From Triangularia verruculosa (lineage: Eukaryota > Ascomycota > Sordariomycetes > Sordariales > Podosporaceae), in the NCBI GenBank assembly GCA_033296885.1, contig MU863940.1:1-64000 (forward strand): a DNA stretch of 64,000 nt, given 5' to 3'. A program made the position numbers and the translations under genes. Of this stretch, positions 43,698 to 55,481 are shown in pieces. Within the stretch, counting starts at the first letter, position 1; each line of letters opens with the position of its first letter. The notes beneath the pieces were generated by a model. That model had not been told where the DNA came from, made no database searches, and worked only from the letters and a program-made list of their open reading frames with translations.

Positions 43698-45036
43698 CCT
43701 CAGCGGCTTGCGTCGTGGGCTCAGATTCCTCGTTTTTCTCAACATCCCCCACCTTGCTGTCATCCTCAGCCTTTGTCGGCTTCTCCTCTCCAACCTCTTC
43801 ATCATCACCACCGGCTTCACTTCCCCCGCCACCCTTCAAAACACCTCCCTTCCTCTTGGGAATAACCTCGATAAACGCCTGGCCCCAGTTCCCACACTGC
43901 AGCCATTTTGCCATAATCTCCACCACCTGGTTTGTCGTCAACACGAAGCGACTCTGCATGGCCATGAAATCACCGATAGGCAGCTTCGCGTGCCTGACCT
44001 TGTATTCCTGCGCCCTCTTGTAGCAAAGTCCCTTCTCCCTGTTGCGGTCGACCAACCCACCGATAATATAAGACGTCCCTGGCTCGAGTCTGTCGAGGGT
44101 GTATGGCGAGTCGGAAGTGAGGTAAACAATGTTCTTGTGGACGCTATCCTCTTGAATGCCCTCTGTTGACTTGTTGTCAAAGTTCTCATCGAGAGTCATG
44201 TGGGGGATGTTTCCCAGCTCCACAGGGACGACGTGGTCGGGGAGCTTGTAGGACGTATAAGGGTGGTCAAAGTCGTTGATTACGCGCTTGGCGCAATCGA
44301 CAAAGTTGTCCTCGGTGATCACAATGTTCCTCCAGTTCAGGTGGGTGTTCTTGAGCTTGGTCTCGAATCTCTCCTTGAGTTGACCGCTGAAACCGCTAAA
44401 CGACAGGTGAGGTTGGTATTGTTCCTTGCGGTTCATCGCGTACGACCGGGTAAGCTGGCTGGCGAGGGAAATAAGCTCGCCTTCGCGCATGTACTGCTCA
44501 AAGTCGCAGTCGATAACGATGGAAATGGGAAGATTGATGGCATTGACTTGTTTCTTGGTTGGGATGAGGGCCATTGGGTCGAGGCCTTGCTCGATAGCCT
44601 TGGCCATGAGCTCTTCCTTCTCTTCGCGGCGCTGGGCCTGCTTCTCATGGCGCTTGTCTTTGCGCTTCTGCTTGCGGTGCTCGGCGTAGGCTTCGTAGGC
44701 CTGTTGTTTGCGCAGCTTCCTGAGCTCACGTTTGGAGGGGCCGGGTTCGGCCTCTTCGGTGGTGGAGGCGTCAACTGGGGTAGAGGTCTGGTTCTCGTTC
44801 TGGGTTGGCGCCATGGATTTTTCGCCGTTGCTTCCGGCGGTGTCGGGTGACTGCTCGTCGTCGTTCACGGAGGGGGTGCTCTTCTTGACGGTTCTCTCGT
44901 CGAGTTCGCTGACGTCGGTATCGGCCTTGCGCTTGCTATTGGCGGTCGAGAAGCTGTTGGCGTCGCCGTGAACGGTGGGGGGCCCGGTCTTATCGACGTT
45001 CACTGTGGCAGTCTGTGGGTCGGGAACGGCAGCCAT
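43678..45036 (-). CDS. TRM10: tRNA (guanine-9) N1-methyltransferase Trm10
   Basis: SPOUT-class methyltransferase that makes m1G at position 9 of cytosolic tRNAs using S-adenosylmethionine. Single exon, 452 aa. A disordered Thr/Ser/Asp-rich N-terminus is followed by a highly basic helix (ELRKLRKQQAYEAYAEHRK, about 105-150) that binds tRNA. The core begins SIVIDCDFEQYM and includes YLTSDSPYTLDRL, then YIIGGLVDRNREKGLCY (the cofactor-binding SPOUT knot) and KLPIGDFMAMQSRFVLTTNQVVEI. The acidic tail is typical of fungal members. Divergent from MSH2, with 470 bp between start codons. Confidence 0.95.
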   Translation of the reverse strand: MAAVPDPQTATVNVDKTGPPTVHGDANSFSTANSKRKADTDVSELDERTVKKSTPSVNDDEQSPDTAGSNGEKSMAPTQNENQTSTPVDASTTEEAEPGPSKRELRKLRKQQAYEAYAEHRKQKRKDKRHEKQAQRREEKEELMAKAIEQGLDPMALIPTKKQVNAINLPISIVIDCDFEQYMREGELISLASQLTRSYAMNRKEQYQPHLSFSGFSGQLKERFETKLKNTHLNWRNIVITEDNFVDCAKRVINDFDHPYTSYKLPDHVVPVELGNIPHMTLDENFDNKSTEGIQEDSVHKNIVYLTSDSPYTLDRLEPGTSYIIGGLVDRNREKGLCYKRAQEYKVRHAKLPIGDFMAMQSRFVLTTNQVVEIMAKWLQCGNWGQAFIEVIPKRKGGVLKGGGGSEAGGDDEEVGEEKPTKAEDDSKVGDVEKNEESEPTTQAAEVKSGTD

Positions 45037-45506
45037 GTCGCGTCGGACAGCTGCGTCAAGCTTGTAGCGATGGGAGATGAAGCGATGGCAGGTTGTGGGG
45101 CAAGAAGATATATAGCAATGGTTGCTGAAACGACGCTGGCTGGAAGAATTATGGACAGAAAAAAAGAGAGAACAATGGCAAGCTGTAATTCACTCGGTCT
45201 GTATTCTCAATTCACTGCTCCGATGGAGGTGGGGTTTGCGACCAGAGCTTAATTTTTTTGGCGCAGGACAGCGGCAGAATTACCCCACTAAAAGCTGGGG
45301 GTGCCGGGCGGTGAAGCACTAGTTGGCTGGGCAGCGCGTGCATGCGCGTCTTCTTTAATTGAGTCGCGTCTCCCACGGCCAGGGGCATTGCCGACCTTGA
45401 TTGACCGTCCCGACAATTTGGTTCCCCATCCATCACAACTTTGGGATGTCACCAAAGCCTGTACAACTTTGATAGTGTACAGAATCAAACCACAGAAGCA
45501 GCCAAC
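45037..45506. promoter_or_regulatory. Divergent promoter region, TRM10 / MSH2
   Basis: 470 bp between the ATGs. Three CGCGT cores lie at about 45334-45369, 140-175 bp upstream of the MSH2 ATG. They are MCB-like but none is a complete ACGCGT. Confidence 0.5.
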
Positions 45507-48336
45507 ATGTCTTCCAGGCCAGAGTTGAAGGTAATATCGTCGTTCCGGTTCCACTCGTCAAAGCAATCGTCTAACAAAGCCGCCCCAGGTCGACGATGAA
45601 CATGGTTTCATTCGCTACTACAAGTCCCTTCCCAAGGTCGACGAGGATGTAATTCGAGTTTTCGATCGAGGTGACTGGTACACTGCTCACGGAGAGAATG
45701 CCAACTTCATTGCGCGTACCGTGTACAAGACGACTTCGGTCGTCAGACAGCTGGGGAAAAATGACCACACCGGCTTGCCATCAGTCACCATGACTGTCAC
45801 CGTCTTCAGACAGTTCCTCCGAGAGGCTCTCTACAAACTGGGGAAGAGGATCGAGATTTATGCCAGTCCAAATGGGCGTATGAACTGGAAGATTGTGAAG
45901 CAGGCATCGCCAGGTAACCTGCAGGACGTCGAAGATGAGTTGGGCGGTCAGTTCGAAGGAGCGCCAGTAATCCTGGCCGTCAAGATCACAGCCAAAGCAT
46001 CAGAAGGCAGGACAGTCGGTGTATGTTTTGCCGATGCCAGCGTCAGAGAGCTGGGAGTCAGCGAATTCCTCGACAACGACCTTTACTCCAATTTCGAGTC
46101 TCTGGTTATCCAGCTCGGCGTCAAGGAGTGCCTCATTCAACTCGACAAGGCAGAAAAGAACAAAGACCCAGAGCTAGCAAAGTTGAGACAAATCCTCGAC
46201 AGCTGCGGCATCGCCGTCTCGGAGAGACCAGCAGGCGAATTCGGGACCAAGGACATAGAGCAGGATCTGGCAAGGCTGCTGAAGGACGAGCGGTCTGCGA
46301 CGTTACTTCCACAGACCGACTTGAAACTTGCGATGGGCTCAGCAGCTGCCCTGATCAGATACCTTGGTGTTCTACACGACCCCTCCAACTTTGGACAGTA
46401 CCAGCTCTACCAGCACGACCTCGCCCAGTTCATGAAGCTTGATGCTGCCGCACTCAAGGCTCTCAACCTGATGCCTGGTGCCAGAGACGGCGCCAAGACC
46501 ATGAGTCTCTACGGTCTCTTGAACCACTGCAAGACACCCGTTGGTAGCAGATTATTATCCCAGTGGCTGAAGCAGCCTCTGATGGACAAGATGGAAATCG
46601 AGAAGCGTCAGCAGCTTGTCGAGGTGTTTGTGAACGACACCGAGCTTCGTCAAACTATGCAGGAGGAGCATCTGAGATCCATCCCCGACTTGTACAGACT
46701 ATCCAAACGTTTCCAGCGCAAGAAGGCTACCCTAGAAGATGTCGTCAGAGCCTACCAGGTTGTCATTCGCCTGCCCGGCTTCCTGGGCACACTTGAAGGA
46801 GTGATGGACGAGGCTGCCCGCGACCCCTTGGACGAAGCCTACACCAACAAACTACGCGAACTCTCTAACAGTCTGGTCAAGCTCCAAGAAATGGTCGAAA
46901 CCACCGTTGACCTCGACGCTCTGGAGAACCACGAGTTCATCATCAAACCCGACTTCGACGACAGCCTCCGCGTCATCCGCAAGCGCCTCGACAAGCTTCG
47001 CTCAGACATGGACCAGGAGTTCTCCGAAACAGCCAACGACCTCGATCAAGAACGCGACAAGAAGATCTTCCTCGAGAATCACAAAGTCCACGGCTGGTGC
47101 ATGCGCCTCACCCGAACAGAAGCAGGCTGCATCCGCAACAAGTCCCGCTACCAAGAATGCTCAACCCAGAAGAACGGTGTCTACTTCACCACCAAGACCC
47201 TCCAGGCCTACCGCCGGGAATTCGACCAGCTCTCCCAAAACTACAACAGAACTCAATCCGGCCTCGTCAACGAAGTCGTCGGCGTTGCCGCATCCTACTG
47301 CCCCGTCCTGGAGAAACTCGGCGGCGTCCTCGCCCACCTCGACGTGATCGTCTCCCTCGCCCACTGCGCCGAAAACGCTCCCATCTCATACACCCGCCCC
47401 AAGATCCACCCCCGCGGCCAAGGACAGACAATTCTCACCGAAGCCCGCCACCCGTGCATGGAAATGCAAGACGACGTCACTTTCATCACCAACGACGTCT
47501 CCCTCACCCGCGATACCTCCTCCTTCTTGATCATCACCGGCCCAAACATGGGCGGCAAGTCCACCTACATCCGCCAGATCGGGGTAATAGCCCTCATGGC
47601 CCAAATCGGCTCCTTCGTCCCGTGTGAATCCGCCGAGCTGACCATCTTTGACTCGATCCTCGCTCGCGTTGGCGCCAGCGACTCCCAACTCAAAGGCGTC
47701 AGCACATTCATGGCGGAAATGCTCGAAACAGCCAACATCCTCAAGTCAGCAACCTCGGAATCCCTCATCATCATCGACGAGCTCGGCCGCGGCACGTCGA
47801 CCTACGATGGGTTCGGCCTCGCCTGGGCCATCTCAGAACACATCATCCAGCAAATCGGGTGCTTTGCCCTTTTCGCGACTCACTTCCACGAGCTGACCGC
47901 GTTGGCAGAGAAGTACCCTCAAGTCCAGAACCTGCACGTCACGGCGCACATCACCTCTGACCGTGACGAAGACTCCAAAGCGAAGAGGGAGGTGACGTTG
48001 CTGTACAAACTCGCGCCGGGGATCTGCGACCAGAGTTTTGGGATTCACGTGGCGGAGCTGGTCAGGTTCCCGGACAAGGTGGTCAGGATGGCGAAGAGGA
48101 AGGCGGATGAGCTGGAGGATTTCACCTCGAAGCAGGAGATTGGCAGCGTGAGTTATAGTAAGGAGGATGTGGAGGAGGGGAGCGCGCTGCTGAAGGAGGT
48201 GCTGGTGAAGTGGAAGGATCAAGTCAAGGATGGTAGCTTGAGCAAGCGGGAGATGGTGGAGAAGCTGCGGGAGTTGGTCAAGGGGGATGAGAAGCTGGAG
48301 GGGAATCCTTTTTTTCAGAGTGTAAAGGCTTTGTGA
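45507..48336 (+). CDS. MSH2: DNA mismatch repair protein Msh2 (MutS homologue)
   Basis: Partner of Msh6 or Msh3 in recognising base mismatches and small loops in nuclear DNA; an ATPase. The first exon codes for only eight residues (45507-45530, MSSRPELK). A 58-bp intron with a TCTAAC branch follows, then exon 45589-48336, giving 923 aa. The N-terminal MutS I connector starts with GFIRYYKSL and the RGDWYTAHG motif. The lever/clamp helices are central. The ATPase shows Walker A GPNMGGKST (near 659), then SQLKGVSTFMAEM, Walker B LIIIDELGRGTSTYDGFG, and the ATHFHELTAL switch. The tiny first exon is easily missed, but the N-terminus it restores fits Msh2. Convergent with RPN3. Confidence 0.97.
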
Positions 48337-49249
48337 CGGGGTGTTTTTTTTTATGTACAGGGAAGTGGATGTGTTTATTGATCATATGCTTTTTGTAATT
48401 CGGGTGTATTTGGGGCATTGCTGGCTGGAGGGAAATAAACGGGGAATGGGAAACGTGGGAGTAATTAGGGGTTTAGATTTTTAGTAAAAGAACGGAAAGA
48501 GATTGTATGTGTGGTATACTTTTCATGATAATGGCGACCCTTCAACCTCGACATCTGCAAAATACCTCGCACCGAAAAGCTAATAACTTTTTCAAAGTGA
48601 TAACCCAAACAACAAAACCACTTTCCATCACTAGTTGTTCGGAACTCACCCACCTTACGTCCGGAACGTTATTTTGAACATCATCAGGTCATGCCCCGAG
48701 ATTGCAGGATTCATCATCTAACATCCATCCCTCTGACCCGACTACCGATGAACCCCCCTATTCTAACCCCTATGTAACCGCCCCCCTAAACCACCACACC
48801 CTGGATAGACTTCTCCCTCCACTTAGCACAAGCCACCGACGTAAGCTTACATATATATATATACTCAACCACCCTCTCAATATCAGCATCCTATTTAAAC
48901 CACCCTTCAACACATCCATCACATCCAACTTTGTCCAATTAATCACCCCATTCAAATCAACACTGCTCAAATTTCTCTCATCTGTATTCTGCATCTTCGT
49001 CTAATTCCCCCCCATTCCCCTCCCCCCCTTCCCCATGTCTCTCTCCCTCTCTCCCTTTTGACCTATTCCCCACCCTCAATACGTCAAGTGTAAAGTTGTA
49101 AAGGTACAAGAAACAAGGGGAAAAGACGAGAAATTGAGAAAGAGTAAAAGCTACAATAAACGTCCCCAACAATTTCACTACTTACTAAACCCCCCCCTAC
49201 CCCCTAATCACCAATCACTCAAAGTAGTAGTAGCTAGTTAGTGTTGCAA
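48337..49249. other. Convergent 3' spacer, MSH2 / RPN3
   Basis: 913 bp holding two facing 3' UTRs. A short (TA)n tract is at about 48850-48863. No gene or structured RNA recognised. Confidence 0.6.
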
Positions 49250-51069
49250 TTACATCCCCTCAAACTCCCCTCCCAAATCATCCTCGTCCAAATCCCCCTC
49301 CTGAATCTCCTTTGCCATCTCCCTCTCCCTCTCCCTCGCCTCCTGCGCATTCTTAAGTTCGAGCCGGTGCTGGTTCATGGGGAATCTCATAGCCTAATCA
49401 CACACACACACACCCCTGTTAGTATTACCATCATCTCACACTCTTTCAGCAGTGACACATACCTTGACGCTCTCATCATGCAACCCCAAGCAGGCCCGAA
49501 TCCGATCGTGAAACGTCTCTCCTGGCTCCCTCGTCGCATACACATCCCCCACCTCCTTGCTCTTCATGTACCCCTTCTCCCTGTCCAGGCTCGCCTCGAT
49601 CACGCCATCTCTAATCGCCTTGGCCACGATGTACTCGGCGCTCTCCTCGCTACCCAAGTGCAGCCGAATGCAAATGTCCCTGAGCGAGATCCGTGAGTAA
49701 CTCAGACTCATCATGCGAATGCCGGTCTTGATCACGTTCTGTCTGAGACGAAGGATAAGGGTATAAGTTCCATCCCGACGGAAAGCATCCCCATGCTGAG
49801 CCACAATCCTCTCAAACTCCCCGAGGTCACCAACACGGACGGCTTTCACCAGTAAGAAATAAGGGTGAAGCGCGGCCTCCATGGTCGGTTGCCGGAATGT
49901 TGCCCGGTCAGGGATATCACCCATCAGCAGCTCAACGACGAGTAAGAGCTTGGTAGCAGTCTGGCTGAACCCAACCGCGCAAGCACTCGACGGCGCCTTC
50001 CTCGTCGCAGCCGTCAAATGGTTGTGAGCCTCAGTATACAACAACTGAATAGCCCTCACCTTGCCCAGATAGTACAGATACCTCGCCACCTGATTATTAG
50101 CCGCATTCTCGGGGAACTGTGTATGCGAAACCAAGAGATCCGCCTGCGAGATGTGCGACGTCAAGAGATAGTTCCTGAGCAACAAGACAATAACGGACGC
50201 CTGCGTATCCGTATCCTTCCGCAGTACCGCCGTTCTCAGCGCAGCAAGTAGAACCGGCCGGATAGCCACAATTGAACTCTGCGACGACGGTGGCAGGGGC
50301 GCAAGTTGCTCAGCAAAGAGTTCATAGTAAAAGTAGACCTTGGCCGAAAGGCTGTCCAGCGTGCGACGGTTGAGTGCCTGAATCTTGTCGATCAAGAACC
50401 GTGAAAAGTCCAAACCCTGCTGCCACTGCTTGCTGTCGTGCAGCAAGACCTGTGTGAGGATCCCAAAGAAGACGTCAATCTCGGGGGCAATCTCCTTTTG
50501 CTCCTTCTTGGAACCGTTCTTTTGAGGGCTCTTGGAAGAAGGCTCGCTGTCAATCTCCATCTCAATCCCCGCCTTGCCACCGCCAAGCGGGACACCCTCC
50601 TTTCCAATAACCTTCAACAGCCCAGCGGCAATCTCGGCGCCGGGAGAAGTCGAGGTGTATGTCTCCGAGATAGCCTGTGCGAGGATGTCGGGGGTCAACC
50701 GCTTTCGGATGGAGGAGACGGATCGCAGGGCGCGGAGGGTGAATCTGGCGTCGAAGAGCGCGACGGCACGGTCTAGGAGGGCAAAGTTGCCCTTGATGTC
50801 TGTTAATTTGTGGTCAGTATACCCCCTCTCCCTTTTAGAACCCATGAGAAAAACGCACCAGCGACAGTCTTCTCCCCCACATTCTCTTCTTCGACCTTCT
50901 CATCAACGTCCATCGCCACATCCCCCTCGACATCCTTCTTCTTGGAAGGGGGCACGACAACAGTCATCTTCTCATCCTCTCCCTTCTTTCCAGCCTTGCC
51001 CTTCATCTTGTTTCCTCCTCTGTAACCGGCGTTGTCAACGGGCTCCTTGTCGGGCGTCTTTCCAGGCAT
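49250..51069 (-). CDS. RPN3: 26S proteasome regulatory subunit Rpn3 (PSMD3)
   Basis: PCI-domain subunit of the 19S lid, which recognises and deubiquitinates substrates. Exons on the minus strand 51069-50859, 50799-49463 and 49393-49250 with introns of 59 and 69 bp give 563 aa. The N-terminus is Lys- and acid-rich and disordered, the middle is TPR-like helices (NYLLTSHISQADLLVSHTQFP), and the PCI domain lies at about 330-490 with SLSYSRISLRDICIRL and AEYIVAKAIRDGVIEA. The last exon restores MRFPMNQHRLELKNAQEA and an acidic end, conserved in Rpn3 and missed if the final 69-bp intron is not spliced. Confidence 0.95.
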
Positions 51070-52145
51070 TATTCAGCTGTGATGATTTGTATTTGTAAAG
51101 TTGGGTGTACCCGGTGGGCGGTCCGTCGAGAGAGATGGCTCGACGTTGAATGCAGTGCGATGTGTTATCGCGAAGCGCGCTCTGTCGGCCTTTTGGTTTG
51201 CTCGTCAGTCAGATGCAAGCTCGGGCCGGGCCTCACTAATTGTGTTCGTAGAGCAAAGCGAGGTCGGTTGCTTTCTGAGGAGGGGGTGGCACCTACGTGG
51301 AACTGTGGAGTCGAACAAACCGGGCGATGGAACTCAGTATTGCCTCTTGGCTTGACAGTAAGAAAATTAGTCGCTGGTTGTCGATGCAAGAAGCTGTTTT
51401 GGCTGGAGTTTGATGATGAGCGAGCACTCAGGTCACAAACCGCAGGTCGACCAAACGATACACGGCACGGACCAAGCAAGGCAGCGGCAACAAGTACGCA
51501 GCTCCGAATCGGTACCTGGTCTTTTGCCCGCAGCTGGCAGGCGCGGGGAAGTACCTTATTGGGCGCCGGTACTTGCCCTGCCATTGCGGCTGCAAAAGCT
51601 CCCTGGCCGACCCGCTTTTGGCCCAAGGCTGGGATCAGCTTCTGTGACGTTGTCGATTTGCTGCCTGGCACACACACGACTGAGCCGCCCCACCTTTTCC
51701 CCAATTGGGCCTTACAGCAACCTGACGTCTTCGCCTTGTCGATATTTTGGTCTCCATGATAGCAATATTGATGACGGTTGAACACGTGGAAGCAAAGTAA
51801 ATCCATATGTCTGATCACTCTCATTTGCACGTCTCAAAAACATGATAGCAAAAGCCTTCCATTAATCATCAGGCCAAGCTACCTTACAGAATCTAAAAAA
51901 TGATGACCGTTTTTCCTCCCGTCCTGTTAGACAAATCGACCACTCCATGTGCTGATGATTCCCTTTAATCCGCCCAGAAAGCCCAAGGTATCAATATCCC
52001 ACCCATACCATAAAACGCCACCCTGTGCCGGAAGGAAAACGCCCTTACAGAACGAATATCACCAGTGAAAGCGTGATCGCGCTCGTCTCAATACCTTTCC
52101 CCATAAGCCAAGTATTAAGAGACGATAGAAAGTGAAGAAAGAGAA
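51070..52145. other. Spacer between RPN3 promoter and TAF12 3' end
   Basis: 1.08 kb with no supportable gene. It contains the RPN3 promoter and the TAF12 3' UTR. GGTGGCACC at about 51285 matches seven of nine bases of the yeast proteasome element, too weak for a call. Overlapping open frames on both strands lack domains. Confidence 0.55.
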
Positions 52146-54419
52146 TCAGAGATCCCCCTTGCCAGGGACAACCTTGGCGGCCTGGACAGCACTCATCTTC
52201 TTGATCCAAGAGTTGTTTGGCTGCATCTTCCGGACGGTGCGCAACTCCTCAGACGAGTAACCCGGAATGCGAATGTTGTACATGCGCTCCAGGACGAGCT
52301 GCAAGTCGCGAATCTCGAGGACCTTGGACCCGCGCTCCTTGGCGTTGCGGCAAGCTTGATGGAGGACATTATCCAGAAAAGCATCAGCAAGGTTCAACAC
52401 CGACTGTTGTGATGTTAGCAGGATATTTAACAGAAACGAATAAGAGAGAAAAAAAAGAATGGATAATTAGCTGACCTCTTCGACATCGGGACTCAACATG
52501 TTCCCGTCCTGACCTTCAGCAGTGCCGCCACAAACCTGGCGAACCAACTCATCGAGCTTCTTCTTGTTGAGAATGCGCTCACCCTCACCCTCGAGCTGGT
52601 AGGCAGGAGTCTTGGGGAGGACCGGCTGGTTCAAGACGCCGCCAGCAGTACCGCCACCACCGCTAAGGGTGGGGCGACCGCTGCCGATGCCGCCGATGTG
52701 CGGGGCCGGCTTGGGCATTTGGGCAGCTTGGTCGTGTAAAGTCTTGGGAATCGCAAACTTGGAGTTCATGCCAGCCGCCTGGGTCTGGATCTGCTGCGGT
52801 GGGTGCGCGTGAGGATGACCTTGCGAACCGGTTGCGATGGAAGCAGACTGGGGCGGGCCGCTCACGGGTGTGGCCGAAGTAGGCGGGCCGGCGATGGATC
52901 CGGGGCGGGATTGATTCACGGCGGCAGCGTTGACGGCTGCGGCGTGGGTAAGTGGCTGAATGTTCGGGTTGTTGAGGTTGGTTGCGGGAGTTGCCGACTG
53001 AGGAGTTTGAATGCGGGCCGAGTTTTGAGTAGGAGTACCGGCTGAGGGCATGCCACGGGCGGCAGCAAGTGCGGTATTGATAGGCGCAGGTACCGGAGTC
53101 GGCTGGGTGCCCGGCTCAACTTTGATCGGCGCTTGGCTTGAAGGTTGTGATTGCGGCTGCGACTGCGACTGCGGCTGCGAAAGAGGCACTTGAGAGGAAG
53201 GAGCCTGTGAAATGGGCGTGGACTGCGTTTGCACTGGCGTGGCTGGAGTCTGGCTTTGAGTCTGATGTGGGTGCTGTGCTTGCGAAGGCTGTGGGCCCTG
53301 ATTATTCACAGCTCCCGACGGCATGCGACCCGCAGCCAGCTGTTGCTTTTTGGCAGCTTCAAACGCTGCATTGACTGTCGCTGTGGCCGGCTGCATTGGC
53401 CCTCCCGGAGGAGCAGTCACGGTTGCTCCACCGCCACCTGTCCCAACCTGTGGTGTCCCTGGAATGCCACCAGGAGTGCCGCCTGCTTTGTTAACCATGT
53501 ACTGTTTCCTGATGGTATTGACCACTGTTATCGCCTCGAGATGCCCCTTGTCAAGTATCTCCTTCTTCTTTTTGAGGTTCTCTGCTTCCACAGGCGACAG
53601 ACCTTCTTTCTCCATCGCATCATTGACGGCCTTGAGGTTAAGTCGGATGTTATCGACCTGGTAGAGAGCCCGGGCATATTGGCCCTTAAGGTTTTCAAGC
53701 CACTTGGCCTTGTCTGTCACGTTGGGCGGGATGTTACCCCACTGGATCTCGGCCATGTGTGAAGCAATATAAGGCGGTATCGCCGCGCGTGGTTGCTGCT
53801 GCGCAGGTCGATTCGCACCCGGGGCAGCTTGTCCGGGCTGAGCACCTGTCGCTCCCTGACCTTGACCACCGGCTGCCATTCCGCCAGCCCCTTGGACACC
53901 GGACACAGCACCTCCCTGGTTGATCTGCGCTTGTCCGTTCTGTTGCTGGAGCTGCTGGGTCTGTTGCTGGGCCCGTTGTTGCTGCTGAAGCTGTTGCTGG
54001 GCCTGCAGCTGGGCCGCCCGTTGCTGCTGGAGCTGTTGCTGCTGGTGTTGAATCTGTAGGGCCTGGTTAACTTGCTGTCCATTTGCTTGTGCCTGCTGGG
54101 CCTGCAGTCGACGGTTATTGACCTTGTGAGTTAACATGCGTCCAAAGTCGGCAATCTTGGCCTTGGCCGACATGTGCTCGTTAGAGCCCGGTGGGGAGCC
54201 GTCATGTATCTTCCAAAGCTGGCTCAGACCCACGGTGTATTTGGCCTTCTCCTCGGCCGTGAGGATGGGGATTTGCTGCATCTGCTCGGGGCGGTACAAC
54301 GGAGTATTGGCTGGGGGAGCGCCGGCAGCACCAGCAGGACGATTGGGAACACCGCCTGGGGCCTGGATGTTCTGACCATTCGGCTGGCCAACCATCCCCT
54401 GGCCCGGAGCTTGGTTCAT
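52146..54419 (-). CDS. TAF12: TFIID/SAGA subunit Taf12, histone-fold protein
   Basis: H2B-like subunit that pairs with Taf4 in TFIID and with Ada1 in SAGA, supporting Pol II transcription. Coding exons on the minus strand 54419-52476 and 52403-52146 (72-bp intron with unusual donor GTCAGC) give 733 aa. Most of the protein is low-complexity Gln-, Pro- and Ala-rich (Gln blocks at about 105-200), with a conserved N-terminal patch YTVGLSQLWKIHDGSPPGS. The histone fold spans the intron: ILNKKKLDELVRQVCGG, then LNLADAFLDNVLHQACRNAK and VLEIRDLQLVLERMYNIRIPG. An untranslated exon probably lies upstream: donor GTAAGT at about 54700 and acceptor CTTAG at about 54507, with no ATG before 54419. Confidence 0.93.
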
Positions 54420-55481
54420 GATGGCGATGCTTTCCGACTCGGAGAGGGATGGAATCCTATCACGGCTGTCGAGCCTCGTCGAGTCGGACCTTGTATCGAG
54501 TGTCTAAGGTGGTGTTCAATTAGCCAGCCGATAACAACCGAAAGTCTAGGTGTAGAAATAAAGGAAGAATATATCTTCGACGATAGAAGCTTTCTCTTTG
54601 AGTTCCCTCGATGTCGTGATGAGGGGAGGAGGAGGTAACGAAGATAGAGTTGGACAAGGGTAACGCGATGCGTGTGGTTGAGTTCAGAACGGAACTTACC
54701 GATATACGGTAGGGCGACAATGGTCCGTGCGGTTTGTCCAGGATATCTGATCCCCCAACCAGCAAACTTGGAGGTCAACGCAAATATTTGCCAGTTTTTC
54801 TATCACGAGGTTCTGAGCAAAATTTTCTTTTTTTCAGCTCGCCATTTGGAGAGTCTTAAGCCCTAGGAAAAACCGGATCTCTCAACGGACCCGCACGAGC
54901 ACTTGTGCCGACTACATCGGCGGAAACCACAGGGCAGCACACTCCTCACACCTCCCAACTGCAGAATAAAGACTTGAACACACATTAATACCATGAGATT
55001 GAAGAGGTAGTTAGATGTAGGCTCAAAGCACGAGCCATATGTTACTGGCTGAAAACCTCCTGGCATATGCCAGTAGGTCTAGTAAGTATACCGATTGAAT
55101 ATCCAAAGGGTTCAAGATCTTGAATCACAATCAATATACCTGCGTAAAAGGTTGCATTCCGGCACAGTTGGACATACTCTACAGAACTCAGCATCTAAGC
55201 GTGATCAAGCACCCCATCATGTATTGCAAAGAATTTCAAACACTCTATCAGGTATCATCAGCCAGGTACATTCACCGATATGATCATCAACATAGAGTTC
55301 AGCAATCAACTTCACCCAAAGCCAACCACCAAAGTACATAGCTAAGCCCCATGCAATGCAGCAACTTAAAAACACTTCAAATCCCCACTCATAAGCTCAT
55401 AATCATAATCATCATCATTATTCATCCCCAGTAGATAGCCACCTTCCATTATCATCCACATCATCTCTCCCTGTCACACCC
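54420..55481. other. TAF12 5' UTR with intron and upstream spacer
   Basis: Reading on the minus strand, a 5' UTR exon ends at about 54701 (GTAAGTTCC donor) and joins at about 54506 after CTTAG, removing about 194 bp. Beyond 54860 no gene is evident, only promoter sequence and the 3' flank of the next gene. Confidence 0.5.

Noticed and set aside
51283..51293. Proteasome-associated element (PACE) in the RPN3 promoter
   Set aside because: GGTGGCACC matches only seven of nine bases, and Rpn4-type control is not established for this group.
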